Shown: positions 17,902 through 27,418, counted from the stretch's first letter. The stretch: DNA of 64,000 nt from Solidesulfovibrio magneticus RS-1 (GCF_000010665.1 NC_012796.1:5170001-5234000), one strand, 5' to 3'. The notes: generated by a model not told the origin, from the sequence alone. Made by a program: numbers and translations.

Positions 17902-18873
17902 TCATGGCGTGAACAGGGTGGCCAGGGCGGCGAGGCCCTCGTCAAGGAGTTCGCAAAATTCCGCCGGATCGGCCTCGGCCAGACGGAACATGGCCAGGGC
18001 GCGCAGGTCGAGCCGGGGCAGCGCCCCGCAGGGCGTTACGCGGTAGCCCAGGGCATTGGCCATGAAATCGGCCACATGCACGGCGGCGGCCACCACCGAT
18101 TCCGGGCATTGGGCCGGATCGTGGTGAGCGGCCACGCCTTCGATGAGCGTGTCGGCCAGCCGCCACTTGTCACTGATGCGCCCGCCCAGGGCGGCATGGT
18201 CGAAGCCCAGCTCCAACCGCTCGGCCGCGTCGGACGGGATGCGCCCCTCGGCCACCCGGGCCAGCACCGCCTGGGCCAGATCGGGTTCGGCCACGGCCAG
18301 GACCAGCCGGCCCATGTCGTGGAGCAGACCGGCCACGAAAAAGCGCTCCGCCGCCGCCTCGTCGCGTCGCCGGGCCAGCCCCCGGGCCAACATGCCCACG
18401 GCCACGGCGTGACGCCAGAAATCGGGCATGGACAGCAGATCGGCCCGGGGCGGCTTGTCGAACAGCCGGGACAGCACCGCGCCGGCGGCCAGATTGACGA
18501 TCTCAGTGAGGCCGATAAGGCCCACGGCCCGGCTGACGGTCTCCACCCGGACCCTTGGAGCGTAGATGGGGCTGTTGGCCAGGCGCAGCACGTAGGCGGC
18601 CAAGCTCGGGTCCAGGGACACGGCCTTGGCCACGTCGGCCACGCCACTCATGGGGTTCTCGGCCGTGCGGCGCAGGGCCAGATAGGCTTCGGGCAGGGGC
18701 GGCGGATTGATGTCGGCCAGGGAACGGCGTTTGCCCGGGGCCAGGGAGGCGGCCGGAGCGGCTCCCGGCGGCGGCGCGGGCAGGGCCTCGCGCCGGGCGG
18801 CGCCGATCTCTAGCAGCCGCGTCACGAACGGCGGCGCGTCGCCGGTGGGGAAAAAGGCGCTGTCGACGGTCAT
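17902..18873 (-). CDS. HDOD domain protein
   Basis: 323 residues. A low-complexity Ala/Pro-rich N-terminus (about 1-60) is followed by one HDOD domain (about 65-290; the VAKAVSLDPSLAAYVLRLAN segment and HDMGRLVLAV). HDOD proteins act in regulation without the full HD phosphohydrolase ligands. Start at MTVDSAF, with GGGAG 8 nt upstream; two earlier ATGs have poorer ribosome sites. It is one of three HDOD proteins in this window and has no receiver domain, so its input is unknown. Confidence 0.85.
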   Translation of the reverse strand: MTVDSAFFPTGDAPPFVTRLLEIGAARREALPAPPPGAAPAASLAPGKRRSLADINPPPLPEAYLALRRTAENPMSGVADVAKAVSLDPSLAAYVLRLANSPIYAPRVRVETVSRAVGLIGLTEIVNLAAGAVLSRLFDKPPRADLLSMPDFWRHAVAVGMLARGLARRRDEAAAERFFVAGLLHDMGRLVLAVAEPDLAQAVLARVAEGRIPSDAAERLELGFDHAALGGRISDKWRLADTLIEGVAAHHDPAQCPESVVAAAVHVADFMANALGYRVTPCGALPRLDLRALAMFRLAEADPAEFCELLDEGLAALATLFTP

Positions 18874-19021
18874 GCCGGTTGCTCCCGGAAACGGATTCAT
18901 TTCCGGTCTAGCGCAATCATCTGGCCCCGGCAAGCCGGCCAGGCAACGACACCGTGCAAGCCTTGACTTTCATTCTCCAGCGGACCATAAATTTTGTAGA
19001 GCATTCTCACCAGGAATCCCC

Positions 19022-19792
19022 ATGTTCAAACGCAGGGTCGGCGAACTGGCCAAAAGGCCCCTTATCGTGCCGGCGGACGCCACCGTGACCCAGGCGGCCG
19101 ATCTTATGGTGCGCGCCGACGTCAGCTGCCTGGCTGCCGTCACCGGGGCCAAGGTCGTGGGGTTTGTCACCGAGCGCGAACTGGTGCGTCGCCTGGACGT
19201 CGATCTCGACCCGGCCTCGCCGGTGCGCGAAACCCTGTCGCGTACCGTGGGCGGCGGCATCCTCAAGGACCTGTCGGCCAACGAAGCCATCAAGACCATG
19301 CTGGAGCGCAAGGAGCGCCATCTGCCGGTCATCGACGTGGGCGGCTCGCTCATTGGCGTGGTCACGGACAAGGAGCTCGTGGACGCCCTGGCCGTGGACT
19401 TCATGGTGGAAAATGTCGATTGCCGGGCCGTCATGCGGCCCGAGCCGATCTGCCTGCCCCCGGAAGCGCCCGTGCAGGCGGCCCTGGACCGGATGCGCGA
19501 AGCCGGCGTCGGCTCGGTGCTGGCGGTAACGGACGGCAAGGCCGCCGGCATCTTCACCGAACGCGACGCCTTGCGGGCCATCATGGGCCAGCCCGAACGG
19601 CTCGCCGATCCCGTCTCGGCCTACATGAGCCGGCCGGTGGTCAGCGTGCCGGCCGAGGCCATGGTCTACAAAGTGATACTCTACATGCGCCAAAAGGGCG
19701 TGCGCCGTCTGGCCGTCACCGAAGCCGACGGCCGCCTGGCCGGCGTGCTCACCCAGCCCGACATCCTGCTCTACGCTCGGCGCATGGGCTGA
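19022..19792 (+). CDS. Four-CBS-domain protein
   Basis: 256 residues made almost entirely of four CBS motifs, that is, two Bateman modules (about 1-125 and 130-256). Repeated signatures are ATVTQAADLMVRADVSCLAAV, NEAIKTMLERKERHLPVIDV, PVQAALDRMREAGVGSVLAV and AMVYKVILYMRQKGVRRLAV, in each case followed by a G-V/F-x-T-x-x-(D/E) strand. CBS pairs bind adenosine nucleotides. With no attached enzyme it is probably a free-standing energy or nucleotide sensor. AGGAA precedes the ATG of MFKRRVG; the long upstream open frame is not part of it. Confidence 0.88.
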   Translation: MFKRRVGELAKRPLIVPADATVTQAADLMVRADVSCLAAVTGAKVVGFVTERELVRRLDVDLDPASPVRETLSRTVGGGILKDLSANEAIKTMLERKERHLPVIDVGGSLIGVVTDKELVDALAVDFMVENVDCRAVMRPEPICLPPEAPVQAALDRMREAGVGSVLAVTDGKAAGIFTERDALRAIMGQPERLADPVSAYMSRPVVSVPAEAMVYKVILYMRQKGVRRLAVTEADGRLAGVLTQPDILLYARRMG

Positions 19793-19967
19793 TCGCCTGT
19801 TCAGCGTCGCTGTCCGGCGACGGTTGACGGGCCTGCGAAGTAAGTCCGCCGGGGTCTCTCCCCGGCCCCGTATCCGGGCCGCAGCACACGCCCGGAACGG
19901 CTCTTTCAGCCGGCGCGCGCCGCACGCCGGTCCCCCCGACATGTGCCAGCCCCTTCCCGGAGCCGCC

Positions 19968-22184
19968 ATGCCACGTTGCCGCTTCCCCAGCCTGATCGTC
20001 CTGACCTGCCTTGTCCTTTTTTGCGCCGCCAGGCCGGCCCTGGCCGCCGACATCGACACCGCCGCCAAGGCCCTGGACCGGCTGCTGGCCCAGATGCCGC
20101 CATCCGCGCGGACCACGGCCGCCGTCTCCGGCGAAGCCGAGCCGCGCCAGGGCGAGGTGGTCCTCACCCTGGACGCCCGGGCCGTGCGCCTGGGCCAGGG
20201 GCCGGGCTGGCTTTTCGGCCTGACCCTGCCCGACGGCGAAAAACGCGTGGCCTTCGTGGCCGCCGACGGCTCCAGCCATTTCGCGCCGACCACCGAACTC
20301 CCGGCCGGGCTGTCCCCCATCAGCCTGCCCGATGCCGCCGCCGACACCGGCCCCATCGCCGACCGGCAAACCGCCGTCGCCGCCGTCACCGACCGGCTGC
20401 TGGGCCACTCCCTGCAAGGCCGGCGGGTCTACGTCGCCAACGACCCCGTCAGCGACGACATCACCGTGCCGCTGCTGCGGGGTTCGGTCAGCTTGTCCGG
20501 CGGGCCGGGCTGGCTCTTTTTCATCGACGACGTCCCCCAGGCCAACTGGTCACACGGCTGCCGCTTCGTGCTGGCTGCGACGGACGGCACGCTGCACGTC
20601 GTCCCGGCCATGCTGCCGCCGGCCGACCTCGCCGGCTTCACGGAACTGACGGTCTGGCCGCCGGCCCAGCCGGCCCAGACCTCGGCCCTGCCGACGGCGT
20701 CCGTCGAGACGGCCAAAGCCGCCGCCGCCAAAGCCGCCATCGACGTTCCGGCCGCCACCGACGCCAGCCATCGCTACGCCGTCATCCTCTCCGGCGGCTA
20801 CAACCAACAAAACAACCACGTCCGCTACTGGAACGACTGTTCCTATTTCTTCACCACGCTGAAAGCCGCCGGTTTCCTGCAGAACAACATCTACGTGCTT
20901 TTCGCCGACGGCACGGACCCGGCCATCGACAACTCCCTGGGGCTCAATTCCAACACCGACCTCAACAACGACACCATCCAGGACATCAAATACAGCGCCA
21001 CCAAGGCCAACATCACCACCGTTTTTAACGAGCTGGCCGGCAAGCTCGGCAGCCAGGACATCCTCTACATCTTCACCACCGACCACGGCGGCCCGGCTGA
21101 CGGCAACACCGCGCCCTACGCCGCCGCCAACGTGGTCCTCAACCTCTGGGGCGAGGACATCACCAACGCCGAATTCGCCGCCGAGGTGAACAAAGTCCAG
21201 GCCGGGGCGGTGGCCGCCATTTTCGAGCAGTGCTTTTCCGGGGGCATGATCGAACCGCTGAAGGCCCCCAACCGGGTGCTCATGTCCGCCGCCCGTTACT
21301 GGGAGTTGTCCTATGCCATGGGGCCGGACTACACCTATGACGAATTTTCCTTCTACGTCACCCAGGCCCTGGCCGACCCGACCAAGGGCGACAGCAACGG
21401 CGACGGGGTCGTGACCTTGGAAGAGGCCTACAGCTACGGGCTGGCCAAGGACAGCGTCCAGGCCGAAACCCTGGACCTGGGCGGCGACAATAACGGCGAG
21501 CATCCAAGCTACTACAGCAATCCCTGGTATCTGGGCCGACAACTCGCCCTTGGAGGGCGCTATCCCACGGCCAAAGCGCCGACCTACGGCGGCTATGCCC
21601 AGTACCAGACCGGCGACGCCTTCCCCACCGGGGCCACGGCCCAGAACTGGAAGGGAACGGACCAGTACTGGCCGCTGAGCCTGCCCTTCGCCTTTCCCCT
21701 GGGCGGCCAGAGCTACACCTCGGCCTCGGTGTCGAGCCACGGCATCATCCATTTCGCCAATCCATCGGCCAGCGGCGAAAACACGATCAACGGCCTGGCC
21801 GCCAGCGTGGCCGTAGCGCCGCTGTGGGACCGGCTGACCACGGCCGGCGATGGCGACGACATCGCGGTATCCTCAAGCGCCCAATCCGTGACCGTCGTCT
21901 GGAAGGCCAAGACCGTGGCCGACGCCCGGCCGGTCAACGTGGCGGCCCGGCTCTATCCGTCCGGGGCGGTGCGGTTTTTTTACGGGGCCGGCAACCAGCA
22001 CACCTCGCGGGTGGCCGGGCGCGACAAGACCATCGGCGTCGCGGCGGGCACGGCCGCGTCCATGCTGCTGGGGCTGCGAAACGGCCTGCCGGACCTTGGC
22101 GCGGCCAACGCGCTGCTTATCCAGCCTTCGACCCTGCCCCCGCCCTCAACGGGGCTGCCCTGGCAGGAGCTACTTCTCCAGTAG
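19968..22184 (+). CDS. Secreted caspase-fold (C13/clan CD-like) cysteine peptidase with EF-hand motif
   Basis: 738 residues. A signal peptide (about 1-26, ends ARPALAAD) precedes an N-terminal domain of about 200 residues. A clan CD peptidase-like domain then begins at RYAVILSGGYNQQNNHVRYWND. The catalytic pair is visible: H373 in FTTDHGG and C422 in FEQCFSGGM, each at the end of a hydrophobic strand as in legumain and caspase relatives. A calcium-binding EF-hand/dockerin-like loop, DSNGDGVVTLEE (475-486), follows. The last roughly 180 residues form a beta-rich domain of unknown type. GGAG precedes the ATG. It is alone in its transcript and ends at a 14-bp terminator hairpin. Confidence 0.8.
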   Translation: MPRCRFPSLIVLTCLVLFCAARPALAADIDTAAKALDRLLAQMPPSARTTAAVSGEAEPRQGEVVLTLDARAVRLGQGPGWLFGLTLPDGEKRVAFVAADGSSHFAPTTELPAGLSPISLPDAAADTGPIADRQTAVAAVTDRLLGHSLQGRRVYVANDPVSDDITVPLLRGSVSLSGGPGWLFFIDDVPQANWSHGCRFVLAATDGTLHVVPAMLPPADLAGFTELTVWPPAQPAQTSALPTASVETAKAAAAKAAIDVPAATDASHRYAVILSGGYNQQNNHVRYWNDCSYFFTTLKAAGFLQNNIYVLFADGTDPAIDNSLGLNSNTDLNNDTIQDIKYSATKANITTVFNELAGKLGSQDILYIFTTDHGGPADGNTAPYAAANVVLNLWGEDITNAEFAAEVNKVQAGAVAAIFEQCFSGGMIEPLKAPNRVLMSAARYWELSYAMGPDYTYDEFSFYVTQALADPTKGDSNGDGVVTLEEAYSYGLAKDSVQAETLDLGGDNNGEHPSYYSNPWYLGRQLALGGRYPTAKAPTYGGYAQYQTGDAFPTGATAQNWKGTDQYWPLSLPFAFPLGGQSYTSASVSSHGIIHFANPSASGENTINGLAASVAVAPLWDRLTTAGDGDDIAVSSSAQSVTVVWKAKTVADARPVNVAARLYPSGAVRFFYGAGNQHTSRVAGRDKTIGVAAGTAASMLLGLRNGLPDLGAANALLIQPSTLPPPSTGLPWQELLLQ

Positions 22185-22196
22185 CCCAAAAACCAA

Positions 22197-22228
22197 ACGG
22201 CCCCGGGCGAACACTCGCCCGGGGCCGT
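22197..22228 (+). terminator. Terminator after the C13-like peptidase gene
   Basis: Perfect 14-bp arms (22197-22210, 22215-22228) with loop ACAC, 13 bases after the stop codon. Confidence 0.75.
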
Positions 22229-22251
22229 CTGCAGAAACCTGCCTTCCCTTC

Positions 22252-22293
22252 GGGGGGTCTGGGGGACTCAGGCCCCCAGCCGCCGGAGGCATC
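22252..22293. repeat. GC-rich dispersed repeat, copy b
   Basis: GGGGGTCTGGGGGACTCAGG then CCCCCAGCCGCCGGAGGCATC. The inner arms CTGGGGG and CCCCCAG pair. It lies just after the stop of the leftward 22321-23091 gene, in the common orientation. Confidence 0.8.
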
Positions 22294-22320
22294 CCCTCTC
22301 TTCTCTCATATCGTTCACTA

Positions 22321-23091
22321 TTACGCCCGCAGCCGCGTGCGCCAGGTGTCGACGATCTCTTTTTCGCGGCGGGCCGGTTCGCTGTCCGGGTTCAGGTCGC
22401 AAGCCTTGGCCGCCGCTTCGGCGGCCTGCTGCATCCAGCCGCCCTCGCGCAGGCTGCGCGAGGCCATGACGTACATGGATTCCGGCGCGGCCCCGTAGAT
22501 GCCGCGCAACAGCTCCCGGTAGCCCTGGCCGAAGACCTCGCGCACGAGTTCGTTGCGCTTGAACAGGAACCGGGCCAGCCAATGGTTGTCGCCCTGGTCG
22601 GACAGGTACATGGGAAACAGCTTGCGGCATTCGCCAAACAGAAACCGGATGCGCCGTATCTCGCGCTGCATGCTCTCGGCGGTCTGCATGAGCAGTTGAA
22701 ACAGCTCCCGGCTGATGATGAGATCTTGTTCGGGCAGCTCGCGCTCCTGCATGGAGCGAAACCACGGGGCGTAGTTTTGCTGCTGGTAGGCGTCTTCCTT
22801 GAGCTTCATGGATTCGTGAAAGATGTAGCCGATGCACCAGTCGAGAAACTGCCCCACCGGGCTGGTCGCGCCGCCTTCGCGGAACAGATGGTGGGCCGTG
22901 TCCTTTAAGCGCCACAAAAGGCCCTTGTTCATCTCTTCACCCAAAAGGTCGCGCAGCTCCTCGAACACCACCTTGCCCGAGCGGTCGAAGTCCTGGAACA
23001 GCCGCTCCAGGGTCTCCACGGACAGGCAATAGTCCCGCAGCAGGTCGCGGCAGAATTCGTCGCGCTTTTCCTCGAACCAGGTATGCGACAT
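22321..23091 (-). CDS. Protein of unknown function downstream of Lon-related protease
   Basis: 256 residues, soluble, helical, rich in charged and aromatic residues (MSHTWFEEKRDEFCRDLL; NHWLARFLFKRNELVREVF). No signal peptide or membrane segment, and no recognised motif. The start lies 5 bases after the stop of the Lon-related protease gene, so the two are expressed together; it could be a substrate adaptor or accessory factor. That is inference from position only. A dispersed repeat follows the stop. Confidence 0.8.
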   Translation of the reverse strand: MSHTWFEEKRDEFCRDLLRDYCLSVETLERLFQDFDRSGKVVFEELRDLLGEEMNKGLLWRLKDTAHHLFREGGATSPVGQFLDWCIGYIFHESMKLKEDAYQQQNYAPWFRSMQERELPEQDLIISRELFQLLMQTAESMQREIRRIRFLFGECRKLFPMYLSDQGDNHWLARFLFKRNELVREVFGQGYRELLRGIYGAAPESMYVMASRSLREGGWMQQAAEAAAKACDLNPDSEPARREKEIVDTWRTRLRA

Positions 23092-23096
23092 GGCCT

Positions 23097-25511
23097 CTAC
23101 CCCCGCCCGCAGCCCTGCCAGCCGCCGCCCAGGGGGGCGAGCTGGGCCAGCCGGGCCAGGCGCGCGTCGACCCGGGCGTAGAGGCTGCCCTCAGGGAACG
23201 TCCCGTCCGGCCCGCGCACGCCCGCCGGCAGGCCGGTCAGGATTTCCATGGCCTCCTCGACGGTGGCCACGGGATGGATGTGGAAACGGCCCTGGGCCAC
23301 GGCCTGGATCACCTCGTCGTCGAGCATGAGGTTGACCACGTTGTCGGCCGGCAGGAGCACGCCCTGGTCGCCGGCCAAGCCCCGGCGGCGGCAAACCGCG
23401 AAAAAGCCGCGAATCTTCTCGTTGACCCCGCCCACGGCCATGATCTCGCCGGACTGGGACACCGCCCCGGTCATGGCGTAGCGCAGGCGGATGGGGGCTT
23501 CGGCCAGAGCCGAAAGCAGGGCCGCCAACTCCGCGCCCGAGGCCGAATCGCCCTCGACGCCGGCGTAGTTCTGCTCGAAACACAGCGACCCGGTCATGAC
23601 CAGCCCCTTGTCCTGGGCGAAGCGGCTGACCAGATAGCTTTTGAGGATCATCATGCCCTTGGTGTGGATGGGGCCGCCAAGCTCAGCCTCGCGCTCCAGG
23701 TCGAGGATGCCGCCGTGGCCCACGCCCACGGTGCAGGAGATCTGGTGGGGCAGGCCGAAGGCGTAGTCGCCGAACATGCGCACGGACAGCCCGTTGGCCT
23801 TGCCCACGGCCTCGCCGGAGGTGGCCACCTTGATCATCTCGCGGTCGTACTCTTCAAGATATTCCTCTTCGTAGAGATTGACGCGAAATTCCCGGGCCTT
23901 GCGGGCCAGGGCCAGATGGGCGGCGGTGACGGCCTCGGCCTCCTGGCGGCGGGCCAGGGCATCGGCCTCGATCATGAGTTCCCGGGCAAAGGGAATTTTC
24001 AGCGACAACCGGGTCTGGTCCTCGGCCAGCACCGAGGCGTAGTCCACCAGGGCGGCCAGGGCGGCCCGGTCAAAGGGCAGCAAATTCGCCTGACGGATGG
24101 CCTGGCCGGCCAGGGTCAGGTAGAGGCCGACGTTTTCCGGGTTGCGGGCCATGTTCTCCTGGAGATGGGCCTTGAGCTTGAACAGCTTGCCAAAGCGCTC
24201 GTCGCTGTAGAGCAGGGCCTCGTAGGCCTCGTCCGGCCCGACCAACACGATCTTGAGGTCCAACGGAATGGGTTCGGGCTCGATGGTGCGGGTGCGCACG
24301 TGCTCGCCGCCCTCGGCCGGGTCCTCCACCCGGGCCTGGCCCGAACGCAGGGCCCGAAGCAGGCTCTCCCAGGCCCCGGGATTGGCGGCCAGATCGTCCA
24401 CCCGGATGATGAGGAAGCCGCCGTTGGCCCGGTGCAGGGAGCCGGACTTGATCAGCGTGAAGTCGGTGTAGAGCGCGCCCATCTCGGATTCGCGCTCGAT
24501 GCAGCCCATGAGGTTGAAATAGGTCGGATGGTCCTCGGCCACCACCGGCGCGCCCGAGAGCTGGCCGTTGTCCACGAAGAGGTTGGCCTCGTAGCGGTAG
24601 AAAATGTCCTCGGGGAGATTCAGGTCGCCGTGGGGCGAGGGCGGGGCCGGCTGGGCCTGGGGCATGAAGGCGTCGATGTTGTCCAGGATGTCGGCCCGCA
24701 TGGCCGTGAGGAACTGGTCGATGGCCGGGGAGGCGGCGCGCAGATCGGCGAAGGGAGCCAGGGCGGCGTCGCAGACCTCGCCGGCGGCGTCGCGTTCCAG
24801 GTCTTTTTCGCGGTCGCGGTAGCCGCGCTCCTCCTTGGAGAGCTTGCGCAGGGCCGAGCTCATTTCCTCCAGGAGCAGGTCGCCCTTGGCCTTGAGGGAT
24901 TTCTTGAGTTCCGGCTCCAGGCGCTCGAACTCCTCGTCGCTGACCACCTTGCCTTCGAGCAGCGGATAGAGGGTAAAAGCCCCCTGGTCGTCGACCAGGA
25001 GGTTGTAGCCCTCGGTCTTGGCCCGCTCCTCCATCTCGTCGAGCATGGTCTCGCGGTCGGCGTTGTAGCCGCGCATGAGGGTCTGCTTCTGGGCCAGGTA
25101 GGCCTCGCGCTCGAACCGGGCCGGGATCTCCTCGCGCATGTCGGTGACGGCCTTGGCCAGGGCGGTCTTGAAGCCCCGCCCCTGGCCGGCCGGCAGCGAC
25201 ACGACCCTGGGCCGGTCCGGGTCGTCGAAATTGTGGACATAGAGCCAGTCCGGCGGCGTGGCCCCGGCCTTGGCGGCCGGATCGAGAAAGGCCCGGGCGA
25301 AATGGGTGCGCCCCATGGCCGGCTCGCCGGCAAGATAGACGTTGTACTCCCGGCCGCCGATGGCCAAAGCCAGGTCCAGGGCGGCCATGGCCCGGGGCTG
25401 GGTGCGGGCGAGCGCCCCGGGATCGTCGGGAATGTCCCGGCTGTCGGCAAAAGGCAGGGCGGCGGGATCGCAGCAGGCGCGAAGGTCCGTGGGCGTCAGA
25501 TTTCTGGTCAT
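23097..25511 (-). CDS. Lon-related ATP-dependent protease (AAA_32/LonB-YcbZ type)
   Basis: 804 residues. The N-terminal AAA region has the Walker A position occupied by GEPAMGRT (62-69), with Arg where Lys is usual. A coiled-coil insertion follows (about 170-290), and then the C-terminal Lon protease domain. The catalytic dyad is S656 (EGDSASG) and K699 (GGVNEKIRG), 43 residues apart as in E. coli Lon (679/722). Start at MTRNLTP; a longer frame from 25643 adds an Arg-rich tail without support. The next gene starts 5 bases after the stop. Probably cytosolic protein quality control. Confidence 0.92.
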   Translation of the reverse strand: MTRNLTPTDLRACCDPAALPFADSRDIPDDPGALARTQPRAMAALDLALAIGGREYNVYLAGEPAMGRTHFARAFLDPAAKAGATPPDWLYVHNFDDPDRPRVVSLPAGQGRGFKTALAKAVTDMREEIPARFEREAYLAQKQTLMRGYNADRETMLDEMEERAKTEGYNLLVDDQGAFTLYPLLEGKVVSDEEFERLEPELKKSLKAKGDLLLEEMSSALRKLSKEERGYRDREKDLERDAAGEVCDAALAPFADLRAASPAIDQFLTAMRADILDNIDAFMPQAQPAPPSPHGDLNLPEDIFYRYEANLFVDNGQLSGAPVVAEDHPTYFNLMGCIERESEMGALYTDFTLIKSGSLHRANGGFLIIRVDDLAANPGAWESLLRALRSGQARVEDPAEGGEHVRTRTIEPEPIPLDLKIVLVGPDEAYEALLYSDERFGKLFKLKAHLQENMARNPENVGLYLTLAGQAIRQANLLPFDRAALAALVDYASVLAEDQTRLSLKIPFARELMIEADALARRQEAEAVTAAHLALARKAREFRVNLYEEEYLEEYDREMIKVATSGEAVGKANGLSVRMFGDYAFGLPHQISCTVGVGHGGILDLEREAELGGPIHTKGMMILKSYLVSRFAQDKGLVMTGSLCFEQNYAGVEGDSASGAELAALLSALAEAPIRLRYAMTGAVSQSGEIMAVGGVNEKIRGFFAVCRRRGLAGDQGVLLPADNVVNLMLDDEVIQAVAQGRFHIHPVATVEEAMEILTGLPAGVRGPDGTFPEGSLYARVDARLARLAQLAPLGGGWQGCGRG

Positions 25512-25593
25512 GGAATCCGTCTGGGAAGGGCGTTTGGGGATAGGGCCGGCGCGCGCCGGCCATCCGGAGAGATACGGCCTTCCGGGCCGTTTG

Positions 25594-26790
25594 TCATCCT
25601 TGGCGCGGCGCGACCCGGACATACCAGGGAATGGCCGCGACAAGGACCACGGCCAGGACGACGAAGCCCGGGCCGTAGCCGAGCCCCCCTACCAGCGCCC
25701 CGGCCAGGATGGGGCCGGCGGCATGGCCCACGTCGGCGATGGTCCCGAACACGCCCATGGCCGAGCCCAGGTGGCGCGAGCGGCTGACGTCGGCCACCAG
25801 GGCCGCCGAGGACGAGGTGACCAGGGCCTCGCCCAGGCCAAAGGCCAGACAGACGGCAAGCAGGCTCCAGAAGCCGGCCAGATGCGGCACCACGGCCAGG
25901 GGCACGGCGCACAGGGCCATGCCGGCCACAATGAGGGGCCGCCGGCCCCGGCGGTCCGACACCCGGCCCATGAGCGGCTTGGCCGCCATGATGACCGTCA
26001 CCTGCGCACCCCACAGCAGGCCGGCCTCGAACTCGGTCAGCCCGGCCACGGTGACGGCGTAGATGGGCAAAAACGCTTCCAGCGCGCCCATGGCCAAATT
26101 TTGCACCGCCTCCATGGACGAGGCGGCCAGCACCCGGCCGTCGCCGGCCACTTCCCGCAGTCCCCGGACGAACAGCCGGCCCCGCTCGGCCAGGCTTTGG
26201 CCGGCCCCGGACGGAGCTTCCTCGCCAAACCCCAGGGAGCGCAGCCCCAGGACCAGGGCGGCCGTGCCGGTCAGCCCGCTTAGGAGGTAGACCAGCCGGA
26301 ACAGCGTCAGCCCCGGTTCGCCGGCGGTGAAGGGGTTGTGCAGGATCAGGCCGCCCATGGGCGCTCCGAGCAGCGTGCCGATGATGGCGACGGAGGAAAA
26401 AAGCGACAGCAGCTCGCCCTTGCGCTCCCCGGCCAGGGACGCCACCACGGCCATGGCCACCGGAGCGTAGATGGCCGTGGCCAAGCCATGGACGAAACGC
26501 ACGGCGATCAGGGCGGCGTAGCTGTCGATGCACAGGTAGGCGTAGGGCATGAGCCCGAAAAAGAACAGGCCGGCCAGCATGGCCCGCCGTCGGCCGATGA
26601 CGTCGGACAGCGACCCCGAGGGCAGCTTGAAAAAGATGCCCGTCACCGTGGACACGCCAACCGCCCAGCCCACGGCTTCCGGGCCGGCCCCCAGGGACAA
26701 GGCGAAAAGCGGCAGCACCGGGTTGCGGGCCAGGGCGTAGGAGAAGCGGGCCAGGAAATTGACCAGGCACAGATTGGCGAAAACGGACAT
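25594..26790 (-). CDS. Major facilitator superfamily (MFS) transporter
   Basis: 398 residues with about 12 hydrophobic segments. The loop 2-3 signature is visible as LPSGSLSDVIGRRRAML (MFS pattern G-x-x-x-D-x-x-G-R-R), and its second-half counterpart as LMGRVSDRRGRRPLI. This indicates a 12-TM drug/small-molecule efflux-type carrier; the substrate is unknown. TGAGG precedes the ATG of MSVFANL. It lies in a leftward run after chrB and the ferredoxin-domain gene, 64 bases away. Confidence 0.9.
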   Translation of the reverse strand: MSVFANLCLVNFLARFSYALARNPVLPLFALSLGAGPEAVGWAVGVSTVTGIFFKLPSGSLSDVIGRRRAMLAGLFFFGLMPYAYLCIDSYAALIAVRFVHGLATAIYAPVAMAVVASLAGERKGELLSLFSSVAIIGTLLGAPMGGLILHNPFTAGEPGLTLFRLVYLLSGLTGTAALVLGLRSLGFGEEAPSGAGQSLAERGRLFVRGLREVAGDGRVLAASSMEAVQNLAMGALEAFLPIYAVTVAGLTEFEAGLLWGAQVTVIMAAKPLMGRVSDRRGRRPLIVAGMALCAVPLAVVPHLAGFWSLLAVCLAFGLGEALVTSSSAALVADVSRSRHLGSAMGVFGTIADVGHAAGPILAGALVGGLGYGPGFVVLAVVLVAAIPWYVRVAPRQG

Positions 26791-26854
26791 GAAAGCCTCA
26801 CTGCCGGGACGGACGGCCGCCCCGGCCTGGTGATCTTGAGGGGGGGCGACGCCC

Positions 26855-27418
26855 TTAGTGGGCCTTGGGGGCCGAGCGGTCGTAGAAGATCGACTTGCCG
26901 TAGACGCCCACCGGAATGCCCATGGCCACGCCGGCGTCAATGTAGCCCAGGGCCCGGGCCGCCGCGCCCACGCGCTGCTGCACCCGGTTGTCGATGGACA
27001 ACAGCCCGGCCGTCTTGGCCGCCGAGGACAGGGCCACGCCGATGTCCATCATGCGCATGACGCAGTGGGGGCCGCTGTAGCCCATGGCCTTGTCGGTCAT
27101 GGTCCGCCCCTTGGCAAAGGCGGAACACGTCTCGAAGCCGCAGGCCCCGCAGTCGTAGCCGGCAGCGGCCGAGGTCTTGAGCCCGACCAGGAGCAGGGCC
27201 TGGGCCTGTTCGATGTTGGCCGCGTCGCGCCGCCAGAAGGCCTCGTTGGTGCTTTGTGGGGCATAGGTCCGCATGGCCGTGGCGATGCGGGCCAGGTCGG
27301 CCGCGTCGGTGACCACCACGATTTCCAGATGATCCTTGCCTCCGGCCTTGGGGGCGGTGCGGGCGGCGGCGGCCATGAGGCCGGCGGCCTGATGCACGGC
27401 GTCACGCATGTCCATCAT
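26855..27418 (-). CDS. Ferredoxin-domain (DUF2148-type) protein
   Basis: 187 residues. A Cys-rich centre, DCGACGFETCSAF, is followed by a segment with GPHCVMRMMDIGVALSSAA. This matches small predicted ferredoxin-like proteins of anaerobes (DUF2148), thought to bind an iron-sulfur cluster. Function unproven. The ATG overlaps the chrB stop as ATGA and has AAGGAG before it, so translation is coupled to chrB. Confidence 0.8.
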   Translation of the reverse strand: MMDMRDAVHQAAGLMAAAARTAPKAGGKDHLEIVVVTDAADLARIATAMRTYAPQSTNEAFWRRDAANIEQAQALLLVGLKTSAAAGYDCGACGFETCSAFAKGRTMTDKAMGYSGPHCVMRMMDIGVALSSAAKTAGLLSIDNRVQQRVGAAARALGYIDAGVAMGIPVGVYGKSIFYDRSAPKAH

